This document shows positions 1 to 6,925 of a stretch of DNA of 14,414 nt, one piece after another. The DNA is taken from assembly GCA_034003145.1 (NCBI GenBank), contig JAVEZE010000066.1, forward strand, positions 1 through 14,414, read 5' to 3'. Position numbers and translations under genes: made by a program. The notes below the pieces were generated by a model, which saw only the letters and a program-made list of their open reading frames with translations, was not told where the DNA came from and ran no database searches. Position 1 is the stretch's first letter; each line of letters opens with the position of its first letter. This DNA is from JACKPD01 sp034003145 (lineage in GTDB: Bacteria > Spirochaetota > Spirochaetia > CADAEX01).

Positions 1-317
1 GACGGGGAATTGTTGAGAATGTTCCAGTAGCTACCTTGAAACAAGCCGGGGCTGATTTAATAATCGGTGTTGATCTGCATGCCGGGCATGCGCGGAAAAA
101 GCCGGAGAACATTATTGAAGTGTTGCTGCGCTCTTTTGATTTTTCACTTCACACTGCCACACAGCTTCAGACTGAAAAGGCTGATTTTCTCATTAAGCCT
201 GATCTTTCATCCTTTAACATGATTAACAGCGCGCAAACAGTTAGTTTAATTGAAAAAGGATATGAGGAAGCGAAAAAAGTATTAAAAAAAATCTCTTCTG
301 AGATGAAAGATGCCTGA
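1..317 (+). CDS. Patatin-like phospholipase (RssA/NTE family), C-terminal fragment
   Basis: The 5' end lies outside the window; the frame is open from base 3 and stops with TGA at 315-317. The first residues read RGIVENVPV, then KQAGADLIIGVDL. This matches the end of the patatin catalytic domain, where the catalytic Asp sits in a D-G-(G/A/R) motif just before an N-x-P segment and a strand reading IGVDL. The catalytic Asp itself should lie one or two codons before base 1, so it is not visible. The rest is the helical tail, with IKPDL and a final MINSAQTVSLIEKGYEEA stretch typical of bacterial patatins. Members hydrolyse acyl esters of membrane lipids. The Ser nucleophile (GxSxG) cannot be checked here. 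Confidence 0.8.
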   Translation, partial: RGIVENVPVATLKQAGADLIIGVDLHAGHARKKPENIIEVLLRSFDFSLHTATQLQTEKADFLIKPDLSSFNMINSAQTVSLIEKGYEEAKKVLKKISSEMKDA

Positions 318-399
318 AAATTCCCCTCGGCAAAATTGTGATCAGCCGGCAGCTTTTGCTGTCTATTGAAATTATCCCTGTAAATTCCTGATTATATTT

Positions 400-978
400 T
401 TAAACTGAGAGTAAATGAGACAGCAGTATTTTGCTGCCGATCAGAATAAGTATAATACCGCCTGCTATTTCAAGCTTATCCTCAAAAATGTGGCCTATCC
501 TGTCGCCAATATAGACACCCGCAAGGCAAACTGTGAAAGTTACAACCCCGATTATGATAACAGGAAGCGCGATATTGATGTCGAGAAATGAAAAGCTCAT
601 ACCAACTGCGAGAGCGTCAATACTGGTTGCGATTGAAAGGGAGAAAAGCGTAACTATACAGAGACAGTTTTTATTATTGGATCCAGCTGCGCAGACTTCG
701 CCTTTTACACTTTGTGATTCATAAATCATTTTAACGCCGATGACAGCAAGAAGAAAAAATGCGACCCAGTGTTCAATATGAATTATGCTTTTCCTGAATA
801 GCAGGCCTGAGCTCCATCCGAAAAACGGCATAATAGCCTGAAAAGATCCGAATGAAAAAGCAATTCTGAACGCATGCCTGAATTTCAGATTTTTTATGAT
901 ATAACCGTTAACCACAGATACAGCAAAGGCGTCCATTGACAATGCAAGGGCGAGGCCAAAGAAAAAGAACATGTTCAA
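400..978 (-). CDS. mntP: MntP-type manganese efflux pump
   Basis: The 192-residue hydrophobic protein has about six membrane segments arranged as two repeats. Each repeat carries the family's acidic signature: SMDAFAVS (Asp16) and SIDALAVG (Asp121). MntP proteins export Mn(II) across the inner membrane, and the usual length is about 185-190 residues. Two starts are possible: TTG at 978 and ATG at 972. GGGAG at 990-986 lies 7 nt from the TTG but 13 nt from the ATG. The TTG start also places the MDAF motif at residue 15, as in E. coli MntP. A Cys-rich cytoplasmic loop (C96, C105, C107) separates the two halves. The gene is convergent with the phospholipase gene and divergent from the acyltransferase operon. 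Confidence 0.88.
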   Translation of the reverse strand: MNMFFFFGLALALSMDAFAVSVVNGYIIKNLKFRHAFRIAFSFGSFQAIMPFFGWSSGLLFRKSIIHIEHWVAFFLLAVIGVKMIYESQSVKGEVCAAGSNNKNCLCIVTLFSLSIATSIDALAVGMSFSFLDINIALPVIIIGVVTFTVCLAGVYIGDRIGHIFEDKLEIAGGIILILIGSKILLSHLLSV

Positions 979-1010
979 ACAATCTCTCCCGGTTATTTGT
1001 TTCTTTAAAT

Positions 1011-1038
1011 ATTATACTGAAGAAGGTTTGGTTATTAA
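1011..1038 (-). promoter_or_regulatory. Possible sigma70 promoter of mntP
   Basis: On the minus strand TATAAT (1016-1011) is preceded, 16 nt upstream, by TTAATA (1038-1033), a 4/6 match to TTGACA. Transcription would start near 1004, leaving a leader of only about 25 nt. That is too short for an Mn riboswitch downstream of this promoter. Confidence 0.35.
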
Positions 1039-1052
1039 AGGGAGAATTATGC

Positions 1053-1137
1053 GATGGGCAGGATAAAATATAAACAACAGCTGAGGTTTTTCTGTAAATG
1101 TATAAAGCAGCAACCTATCCTGCCTCTTATTCCCATC
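1053..1137. promoter_or_regulatory. Long interrupted inverted repeat between mntP and the acyltransferase operon
   Basis: GATGGGCAGGATA at 1053-1065 is matched in inverse orientation by TATCCTGCC at 1116-1124 and CCCATC at 1132-1137, with about 8 extra bases between the two right-hand pieces. The loop is about 50 nt. It lies in the divergent intergenic region, so it could be a paired operator or an RNA structure for either gene. No known family was recognised. Confidence 0.4.
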
Positions 1138-1171
1138 CCGGGACTGGAATGATAAGGTTATATTTTGTATA

Positions 1172-2104
1172 ATGTCATTTACCATGAAGCCAAACAGTGA
1201 TTTTTCATATATAGAAAAACTTTTTTCCGGAAACAGCTATATCACCGGATCAGCTCAGGGAAAAAAAAGCGGTAGTGACAGTAAAACTACTGGAAAACCG
1301 GCTGCATCCTCAGATACAGTTACCGGTAACGGTGTAAATACAGGCGCCGGTTTATCATCATCCATAGGCAAAAAAGAGGAGAGACTTTCTTTTCTTAAAG
1401 CAGCAGCTTTCTATATCAGGTTCCTGAATGTAATCCTCTCTGCCCGCAGGAAAGTGCTTAAGGGAAGATATACTCCGCAGGAGCTTATCAAAAGCGGTTA
1501 TACTGTTTTGAAAAGCGTGGAAAAAGCAGGCGGGAAGATTGTGATAAACGGCCTTGATAATTTAAGGGCATGTAAAGGGCCTGCTGTAATAGTTGCGAAC
1601 CACATGAGTACACTCGAAACAGGGATGTTTCCCTGTGTAATCGGAATAATCAAGGATGCGACATTTGTTGTAAAAAGAAGCCTGATTACAAATTACTTGT
1701 TCGGCCCTGTTATGAAATATCTTGATCCGATTGATGTTGAAAGGAAAGAGCCCAGGAAAGATCTTGAGAGAGTGCTTTCCAAAGGTACAGAACTTATTGC
1801 TTCCGGACGCTCTGTTATTATCTTTCCCCAGGCTTCGAGAAGATCTGTGTTTGATCCGGAAAAATTCAACTCTCTCGGGATAAAGCTTGCCAAAAAGGCA
1901 GGAGTTCCAGTTATTCCGGCAGCGCTGAAAACTGATCTCTGGGAAAACGGAAAAACCTTCAGCACAATGGGCTACATTTATCCGGAGCGGACTGTCCATG
2001 TAGATTTCGGCGAGGCTGTTACTATTGAGGGCGCTGGAAAAAAAGAACACGAAAAAACAATAGATTTTATTAAATCAAGGTTTAAAACCTGGGAAAAGGA
2101 ATAA
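1172..2104 (+). CDS. PlsC-like 1-acyl-glycerol-3-phosphate acyltransferase with variant motif I
   Basis: The 310-residue protein has a GPAT/AGPAT acyltransferase fold from about residue 115 to the end. Motif I is NHMSTLE: His144 is present, but the usual HX4D Asp is Glu (Glu149). Motif III is FPQASRR (218-224) in place of FPEGTRS, followed by a VPVIPAAL strand. Family members transfer an acyl chain to lysophosphatidate or related lipids at the inner membrane. Residues 25-66 form a Ser/Gly/Thr/Lys-rich low-complexity segment, and 70-95 are amphipathic or basic, probably membrane-binding. The start is uncertain: ATG 1172 has only a weak distant AAGG, while a perfect TATAAT (1168-1173) overlaps it, which would suggest ATG 1184 on a near-leaderless mRNA. 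The TAATG overlap with the next gene indicates translational coupling. Confidence 0.8.
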   Translation: MSFTMKPNSDFSYIEKLFSGNSYITGSAQGKKSGSDSKTTGKPAASSDTVTGNGVNTGAGLSSSIGKKEERLSFLKAAAFYIRFLNVILSARRKVLKGRYTPQELIKSGYTVLKSVEKAGGKIVINGLDNLRACKGPAVIVANHMSTLETGMFPCVIGIIKDATFVVKRSLITNYLFGPVMKYLDPIDVERKEPRKDLERVLSKGTELIASGRSVIIFPQASRRSVFDPEKFNSLGIKLAKKAGVPVIPAALKTDLWENGKTFSTMGYIYPERTVHVDFGEAVTIEGAGKKEHEKTIDFIKSRFKTWEKE

Positions 2105-4143
2105 TGGCAGATATAGAAAAATGGAAAAAAATAATAATATCACTGCATGAGCAGATTTTTTTTGATCTGATGAGAAACTATCTGGGAGATGTGAAAACTC
2201 CTTTCAACAAGCATACCCTTATTGATGAGCTGATTGTGTTTTTCAGCAAGGAAAAAAATGTTGAAAAAATAGTTTCACTGATTGATAAGAATGACGCATC
2301 AGTCCTTGCCGCATTAAGCATACTCGGGCCTGTGAGAATTAAAAATCTCTACCAGTTTTTTTCAGATAAAAAAAACTATTATGATTTTTGCCTTCACCTT
2401 CAAAATCTTGAAGAGAGGATGCTTATCTGCACAGATGAAAGCAGCAGTGAATATCCTCATCTTGTTATTTCGCCGATCCTCTCCGACATACTTGAAGAAA
2501 AAATTATCAACCCTGAAATAATTATTCCCTCATCTGGCGCTTCCCAGCCTGAGATACCGGAAAATGCCCTGTGGTTTAACGATCCGCTTCTGTTTTCTGT
2601 TTTTTCTTTTTTGCTAAGACAGGGGCAAATCCTGAAGCTTGACGGCAATTTCAGGAAAAAAGTAACTGAAGAATTGAAAATAATATTTCCGGATCAGCTT
2701 GCGGTAAACCCTGAGATCCGGGTCGATATAATCAGGATGATTTTCAGACGCCTGGGGCTTGTTAAACAGGTCGGCGATTACTTTCATCCTGTTCCTGAAA
2801 GGTGGAAAGAACTTGCTGATCTTTCTCCTGAGGAAAGAATGAAACTCTGCGTTGGGGCTGCTTTTTCAAAAGATTACCGGTTTTACGTCTCTTTGATTGA
2901 AGAGCTGTTTAAAACGCTCCGAAGCACAGGAAAAGGATTTAATAAAAAATCACTTATAAAAATAATTGAGCTTTTATTTATAAAAAACTCGCATCAGCTT
3001 CCGGAGAAAATTGAGCATATAATAACAATAATGTGCGGCCTGGGGTTTCTTCATATTGAAGATGATATTTATTTTCCTAATCCTGCCGTTACAGCGTTTC
3101 TCCCGGATACAATAAGTGAAGCTTCCGGCGGTAATAATTTTATAATCCAGCCCAACTTTGATATTCATGTTTCAAAAAACATCTCTTTTAAGGACGGACT
3201 GCTGCTTGCGATCTCTGCTGAAATAAAAAGATATTCCGAGATGGTTTATTTTTCCTTAACACGTGAAAGCTTTTTAAGAGCTCTTGAATCCGGGTATGAC
3301 AGCGCCTCTGTAGCTGCTCTTTTTAACCGCCTTGGAGGTTTTTCTGTTCCCCAGAATATTATGTTTTCCATGGAAAACTGGGAAAAGGAATACAAAAGCC
3401 TTACATTTTACAACGGTGTTGTCCTTGTCGCTGATGAGAAAAAAAGAAATATAATAGATAATTCCGGCCACTTCAGCTCAAATTTGTGCAAAAAGCTTGC
3501 CGACGGAGTTTACCTTGTCAACCAGAAAAATATTCCAGCTCTTTTTGAGTCTTTCAAAAAAGCAGGGATTGATAACCTTCCGACTCCTGATTCACTCGTT
3601 CCCGGTTATGTGGAATTTGATGAAAAAAAGGTACTTGAACCAGAAGCGCTCATGGATGATGTGCAGGCGCTTCAGAACATGAAAGCACTTGATCTTGACT
3701 ACACTAAGCAGTATCACCCGGTTCCTGAATTTGTTGACCCTGATTCGGAAGAGATAAGGAAAAAAATCGAAAATTCAAAATTCAATGCAGAGCAGAAAGA
3801 GGTAATATCAGAGCGCGTTGAAAGGAAGCTTATTCTTTTTCCCGAGCAGATATCCAAAGGTATAGCAAGATATGAAAGGACTGAAGCAAAAGGGCTTGAT
3901 TATAACGGAAAGGTACGGATTGCGGAGCAGATTGCAGGAAGCACCGGCTTTTTGGCGGAAATAATTGAGACAACTCCTGAAGGCGAATTTGTCAAACGGC
4001 TTATCAAGCCGGAAAAGCTTGAAAAAGATGGAACTACTTACATACTTAAAGGGGTTCTGCTCCAGGACGACAGCGAAGTCAGCATAAATATCAGCAAAAT
4101 AAGCCTTATCAGAAAAATAAGAACATCGCTTTTTGTAAAATAG
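2104..4143 (+). CDS. Helicase_C_3 (XPB/Ssl2-associated-like) domain protein
   Basis: The 679-residue cytoplasmic protein has no signal peptide or membrane segment. The N-terminal ~330 residues are helical, with repeated winged-helix-like units. Around 345-470 is the helicase-associated Helicase_C_3 pattern: FIIQPNFDIHV, then SLTRESFLRALESG, then LPQN-like VPQNIMFSMENW, then a strand NGVVLVADE. The last ~120 residues are charged and end in a small beta-rich module (ETTPEGEFVKRLIKP). No Walker motifs are visible, so it is not itself a helicase. Homologues known to me are uncharacterised. AAGGA at 2095-2099 precedes the ATG, which overlaps the acyltransferase stop, so the two genes are co-transcribed. 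The link between lipid acylation and this protein is unexplained. Confidence 0.6.
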   Translation: MADIEKWKKIIISLHEQIFFDLMRNYLGDVKTPFNKHTLIDELIVFFSKEKNVEKIVSLIDKNDASVLAALSILGPVRIKNLYQFFSDKKNYYDFCLHLQNLEERMLICTDESSSEYPHLVISPILSDILEEKIINPEIIIPSSGASQPEIPENALWFNDPLLFSVFSFLLRQGQILKLDGNFRKKVTEELKIIFPDQLAVNPEIRVDIIRMIFRRLGLVKQVGDYFHPVPERWKELADLSPEERMKLCVGAAFSKDYRFYVSLIEELFKTLRSTGKGFNKKSLIKIIELLFIKNSHQLPEKIEHIITIMCGLGFLHIEDDIYFPNPAVTAFLPDTISEASGGNNFIIQPNFDIHVSKNISFKDGLLLAISAEIKRYSEMVYFSLTRESFLRALESGYDSASVAALFNRLGGFSVPQNIMFSMENWEKEYKSLTFYNGVVLVADEKKRNIIDNSGHFSSNLCKKLADGVYLVNQKNIPALFESFKKAGIDNLPTPDSLVPGYVEFDEKKVLEPEALMDDVQALQNMKALDLDYTKQYHPVPEFVDPDSEEIRKKIENSKFNAEQKEVISERVERKLILFPEQISKGIARYERTEAKGLDYNGKVRIAEQIAGSTGFLAEIIETTPEGEFVKRLIKPEKLEKDGTTYILKGVLLQDDSEVSINISKISLIRKIRTSLFVK

Positions 4144-4195
4144 GTGGAATTTTCCTTTTTAAAATCATATTAACATCCCCATTTTAAAAAATTAT

Positions 4196-4206
4196 CCTGT
4201 GACAGG
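4196..4206. promoter_or_regulatory. 11-bp palindrome upstream of the TetR operon
   Basis: CCTGT-G-ACAGG is a perfect dyad about 10 bp upstream of the candidate -35 of the TetR operon. It may be a regulator binding site or chance. Confidence 0.25.
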
Positions 4207-4216
4207 TAATCATTTG

Positions 4217-4260
4217 TTGACAAGTATACGAAAAGAGCTTAAGTTTAAATAAAACGTATA
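4217..4260 (+). promoter_or_regulatory. Candidate promoter and operator of the TetR operon
   Basis: A perfect TTGACA (4217-4222) is followed after 17 nt by TAAGTT (4240-4245), a 3/6 -10 match. TATACG (4225-4230) and CGTATA (4255-4260) form an inverted repeat spanning the spacer and -10. AAAACGTA is directly repeated at 4251-4258 and 4270-4277. TetR proteins usually repress their own operon from sites overlapping the promoter, so these are natural operator candidates. The weak -10 keeps confidence modest. Confidence 0.4.
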
Positions 4261-4313
4261 AAAAAGTTTAAAACGTAAGTACGCAATGCACCGGCACAAA
4301 AAGACAGGGAAAA

Positions 4314-5006
4314 ATGGATAAAAGGAAAAAAAACAAGAAATTCAAGGCGCTTACAAGTACAGCTTATGATCTTTTCATGAAGTTCGGTATAAGCAGGGTA
4401 ACTGTAGAGGAAATATGCGCAAAATCTGATGTAAGCAAAATGACTTTCTATAAATATTTTAAAAACAAAACTGAACTTGTGACATATCTTATTGATAATC
4501 TTTTTGATGAACAAATGGAAAAGTACAGGGAAATAATGAAAACGCCGGTCTCTTTTGCAGAAAAGGTTAAGCTGCTCCTTCGTTTAAAACATGAACAGAC
4601 AGAGATGATGGGGAGGGAGTTTTTCAGCGACCTTGTGTTGAATCCCAATCCGGAGATTGCGTCGCAGCTTGAAATGCTTAGGGAAAAATCCATGAAAGAA
4701 GTGCTTGACAGTTTTAAGTCGGCAAGAGAGAAGGGTGAAATACGAAGTGATATTAAACCTGAGTTTATTCTGTATATTTTAGATCATATAACTAAAATAA
4801 CGAGGGATGAAGAGCTGCTTAAAATCTACAGCTCTCCGAACGAACTTGCAATGGAGCTTACGAATTTCTTTTTTTACGGAATTGTGGCACCCGCCAGCGC
4901 TACTGCCGCGGATATGGATGAGGATACGGCTGCGGTCGCGACTGAGGCTGAGGCTGAGGCTGAGGCTGAGGCTGAGGCTGCGGAAAAGGAGAAAACAGTT
5001 GTATAA
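4314..5006 (+). CDS. TetR/AcrR-family transcriptional regulator with an (EA)6 tail
   Basis: The 230-residue protein has a typical TetR N-terminal domain. The helix-turn-helix spans about residues 29-49 (VTVEEICAKSDVSKMTFYKY), followed by FKNKTELVTYLI. The remaining helices form the ligand-binding/dimer domain, which is not predictive of ligand. The last ~30 residues are unusual: an Ala/Thr/Asp-rich stretch, then six Glu-Ala pairs (about 211-222), then a charged end. This tail is encoded by a perfect 6-nt tandem repeat and has no counterpart in normal TetR proteins. AGGG at 4306-4309 is close to the ATG (4 nt). It is the first gene of the export operon and most likely its repressor. Its last codons overlap the start of the beta-barrel gene. 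Confidence 0.88.
   Translation: MDKRKKNKKFKALTSTAYDLFMKFGISRVTVEEICAKSDVSKMTFYKYFKNKTELVTYLIDNLFDEQMEKYREIMKTPVSFAEKVKLLLRLKHEQTEMMGREFFSDLVLNPNPEIASQLEMLREKSMKEVLDSFKSAREKGEIRSDIKPEFILYILDHITKITRDEELLKIYSSPNELAMELTNFFFYGIVAPASATAADMDEDTAAVATEAEAEAEAEAEAAEKEKTVV
4944..4979 (+). repeat. Six perfect GAGGCT tandem repeats
   Basis: Six uninterrupted copies of GAGGCT lie inside the tetR 3' end and encode (Glu-Ala)6. Because the unit is 6 nt, copy-number change would lengthen or shorten the tail without breaking the frame. The array ends 8 bp before the GGAG ribosome-binding site of the next gene (4988-4991). Confidence 0.97.
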
Positions 5007-6165
5007 AACTTTACAGATAATAATATTGGTTTTGTTTCTCTCGTTTTTCCCGAGTATTGTTTTTGCGCAGGCCGCATCTTCCCGCGGGCAGATATCAGGA
5101 TGGGTTACAGGCAGTGAAGACAATCTTCCTTTATCACAGACCGGCTACCGTTTTATTCCTGAACTTACACTTGAAACACCGCTTGGCGATCAATTATTTA
5201 TCTACTCGCAGATATCACTTAACAGCTATGGAACAGCGGATTTCGACAGTATGGAAAAACCGGAAATGGATTCTGACATCAGAGCCTACCGCTTCTGGGT
5301 GCGTCTTGCAGGAAGCAGGTTTGAAATCCGGATCGGACTTCAGAAAATCAATTTCGGCTCTGCAGCACTTTTCAGGCCGTTAAGGTGGTTTGACAGTGTT
5401 GATCCCCGCGACCCTCTTAAGCTTACAGGCGGAGTCTACGGGCTGCTTGGAAGGTATTATTTTCAAAACAATGCCAACATCTGGCTCTGGAGCCTTTATG
5501 GCAACGAAGATCCCAAAGGGTGGGAAGCTGTTCCCACAGCAAAAGAAAGTATTGAGGCAGGGGGCCGTATTCAGCTTCCCTTCTCCATTGGAGAGGCAGC
5601 TTTCACATATCATCACAGAAAAGCTGATTTTACAGAGAGCCTTCTGCCGGCTGGGCTTTCGGATGACGATTGGGCTGATGAGAGCCGCTTTGCCTTTGAT
5701 ATAAAAATAGATGCTGTAATCGGAATGTGGTTTGAAGGTGCTGTTTTTCACCGGGATACAGATATTGATTTCATGAAATACTCATCACTGTGGACAGCCG
5801 GATCTGACTATACTTTTGATATTGGAAACGGACTTAACGTGCTGGGTGAGTTTTTCAGTTCAACAGGAGGCAAAGATATATTTGCCGATACCCTTGAGTC
5901 AAATTTTATCGGAGCATCAGCCAATTATCCCCTTTCCCTGCTGGATCAGCTGGCGGGAATTTACTATTACGATATAACACAACAGGAGAACTATCTCACT
6001 CTACAGTGGCAGAGAATTTATGACAGCTGGACATTCACTTTCAGCGGATTTATTAATCCGGATACCGGCGATTCTGTTTCCGGAAGCTCTGCTGATGGAA
6101 GTACAAAAAACAAAAACGCAAGATCCGGAAACGGATTTCAGATAATGAGTGTATTTAATTATTAA
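4999..6165 (+). CDS. Outer-membrane beta-barrel (porin/DUF1302-like) of the export operon
   Basis: The start was set at TTG 4999: GGAG (4988-4991) lies 7 nt upstream, and the product then begins with a clean Sec signal peptide (LYKTLQIIILVLFLSFF) cleaved after VFA. The open frame extends further upstream, but that part is the RL-rich shadow of tetR. The 388-residue precursor is rich in alternating aromatic/polar beta strands and ends in SVFNY, the aromatic C-terminal signature of barrels inserted by Bam. A segment RIGLQKINFG, then RPLRWFDSVDPRDP, recalls the GRQ-x-x-WG and NP-D pattern of DUF1302/alginate-export-like barrels. It lacks a lipobox. The start overlaps the tetR stop by 8 nt. In this operon it probably provides the outer-membrane end of a transport route. 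Substrate unknown. Confidence 0.72.
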   Translation: MYKTLQIIILVLFLSFFPSIVFAQAASSRGQISGWVTGSEDNLPLSQTGYRFIPELTLETPLGDQLFIYSQISLNSYGTADFDSMEKPEMDSDIRAYRFWVRLAGSRFEIRIGLQKINFGSAALFRPLRWFDSVDPRDPLKLTGGVYGLLGRYYFQNNANIWLWSLYGNEDPKGWEAVPTAKESIEAGGRIQLPFSIGEAAFTYHHRKADFTESLLPAGLSDDDWADESRFAFDIKIDAVIGMWFEGAVFHRDTDIDFMKYSSLWTAGSDYTFDIGNGLNVLGEFFSSTGGKDIFADTLESNFIGASANYPLSLLDQLAGIYYYDITQQENYLTLQWQRIYDSWTFTFSGFINPDTGDSVSGSSADGSTKNKNARSGNGFQIMSVFNY

Positions 6166-6178
6166 ACGGAGAATAAAG

Positions 6179-6925
6179 ATGGAAAAAACTATGGAAAAGA
6201 AAGTATCTGAGACTGAATTGAAAAATCCATATCTTATTAGAACAGAGAATCTTTGCAAGATTTACCCGATAGGCCTTACAACCCTTACAGCGCTTGATGA
6301 TATAAATCTCACCTTTGAAAAAGGGGATTTCGCGGGGCTTGTAGGCCCTTCCGGTTCAGGCAAGACTACGCTGCTTAATATAATAGGCTCACTTGATGCC
6401 CCGTCAAAGGGGAGTGCAATAGTAATGGGGAAAAAAGTGGAAAAACTCACCCACAGGGAAGCAGCAAGGCTTCGAAACCATTATATCGGGTTTATCTTTC
6501 AGACATTTAACCTGCTTCCTGTCTACTCTGTATTTGAGAATGTGGAATTCCCCCTGCTGCTTCAGAGCCTTTCCCCGGCAGAGCGGAAAACACTTGTCAT
6601 GGATGCGCTTGAGTGGGTAGGGCTTGCCGACAGGGCTTCCTCAAAACCTTCCCAGCTTTCAGGCGGAGAGAGCCAGAGAGTAGCGATTGCCCGCGCAATT
6701 GTAAAGAAACCGCCCATTGTCCTCGCTGATGAGCCTACAGCCAACCTTGACGCGAAAAATTCCCACAACATCATGGATACGATGGTTCATTTAAATGAAA
6801 ACCTTAAAACAACTTTTATCTTCGCAACCCATGATGAGAAAGTAATGCGCTATCTTAAAAGGATAATTACCCTTAACGACGGTAAGGTTTCAAAGGATGA
6901 GAGATTCGCAGGGGGAGGAAAGTGA
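6179..6925 (+). CDS. LolD/MacB-type ABC transporter ATP-binding protein
   Basis: The 248-residue protein carries every nucleotide-binding motif. Walker A is GPSGSGKTT (56-64), the Q-loop is Gln108 in FIFQTFNLLP, the signature is LSGGESQ (160-166), Walker B is IVLADE (180-185), the D-loop is NLD, and the switch is His218 in FATHD. The FIFQTFNLLP and ARAIVKKPPIVLADEPTANLD blocks are typical of the LolD/MacB/FtsE group, which powers FtsX-fold permeases that move substrates within or out of the inner membrane rather than importing solutes. The start is ATG 6179, with GGAG at 6168-6171 and 7-nt spacing. The frame is also open upstream, but this site fits best. The stop overlaps the following permease start (TGATG). 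Confidence 0.93.
   Translation: MEKTMEKKVSETELKNPYLIRTENLCKIYPIGLTTLTALDDINLTFEKGDFAGLVGPSGSGKTTLLNIIGSLDAPSKGSAIVMGKKVEKLTHREAARLRNHYIGFIFQTFNLLPVYSVFENVEFPLLLQSLSPAERKTLVMDALEWVGLADRASSKPSQLSGGESQRVAIARAIVKKPPIVLADEPTANLDAKNSHNIMDTMVHLNENLKTTFIFATHDEKVMRYLKRIITLNDGKVSKDERFAGGGK

Noticed and set aside
318..399. An intrinsic terminator between the phospholipase and mntP genes
   Set aside because: Only a 4-bp CAGC/GCTG stem is present, with no T-run next to it.
979..1171. A yybP-ykoY manganese riboswitch upstream of mntP
   Set aside because: The conserved motifs of that riboswitch were not seen, and the candidate promoter leaves a leader of only about 25 nt.
4807..4998. N-terminal extension of the barrel protein with an Arg-Leu repeat
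   Set aside because: It is the tetR repeat read in another frame. The good ribosome site and signal peptide place the start at 4999.
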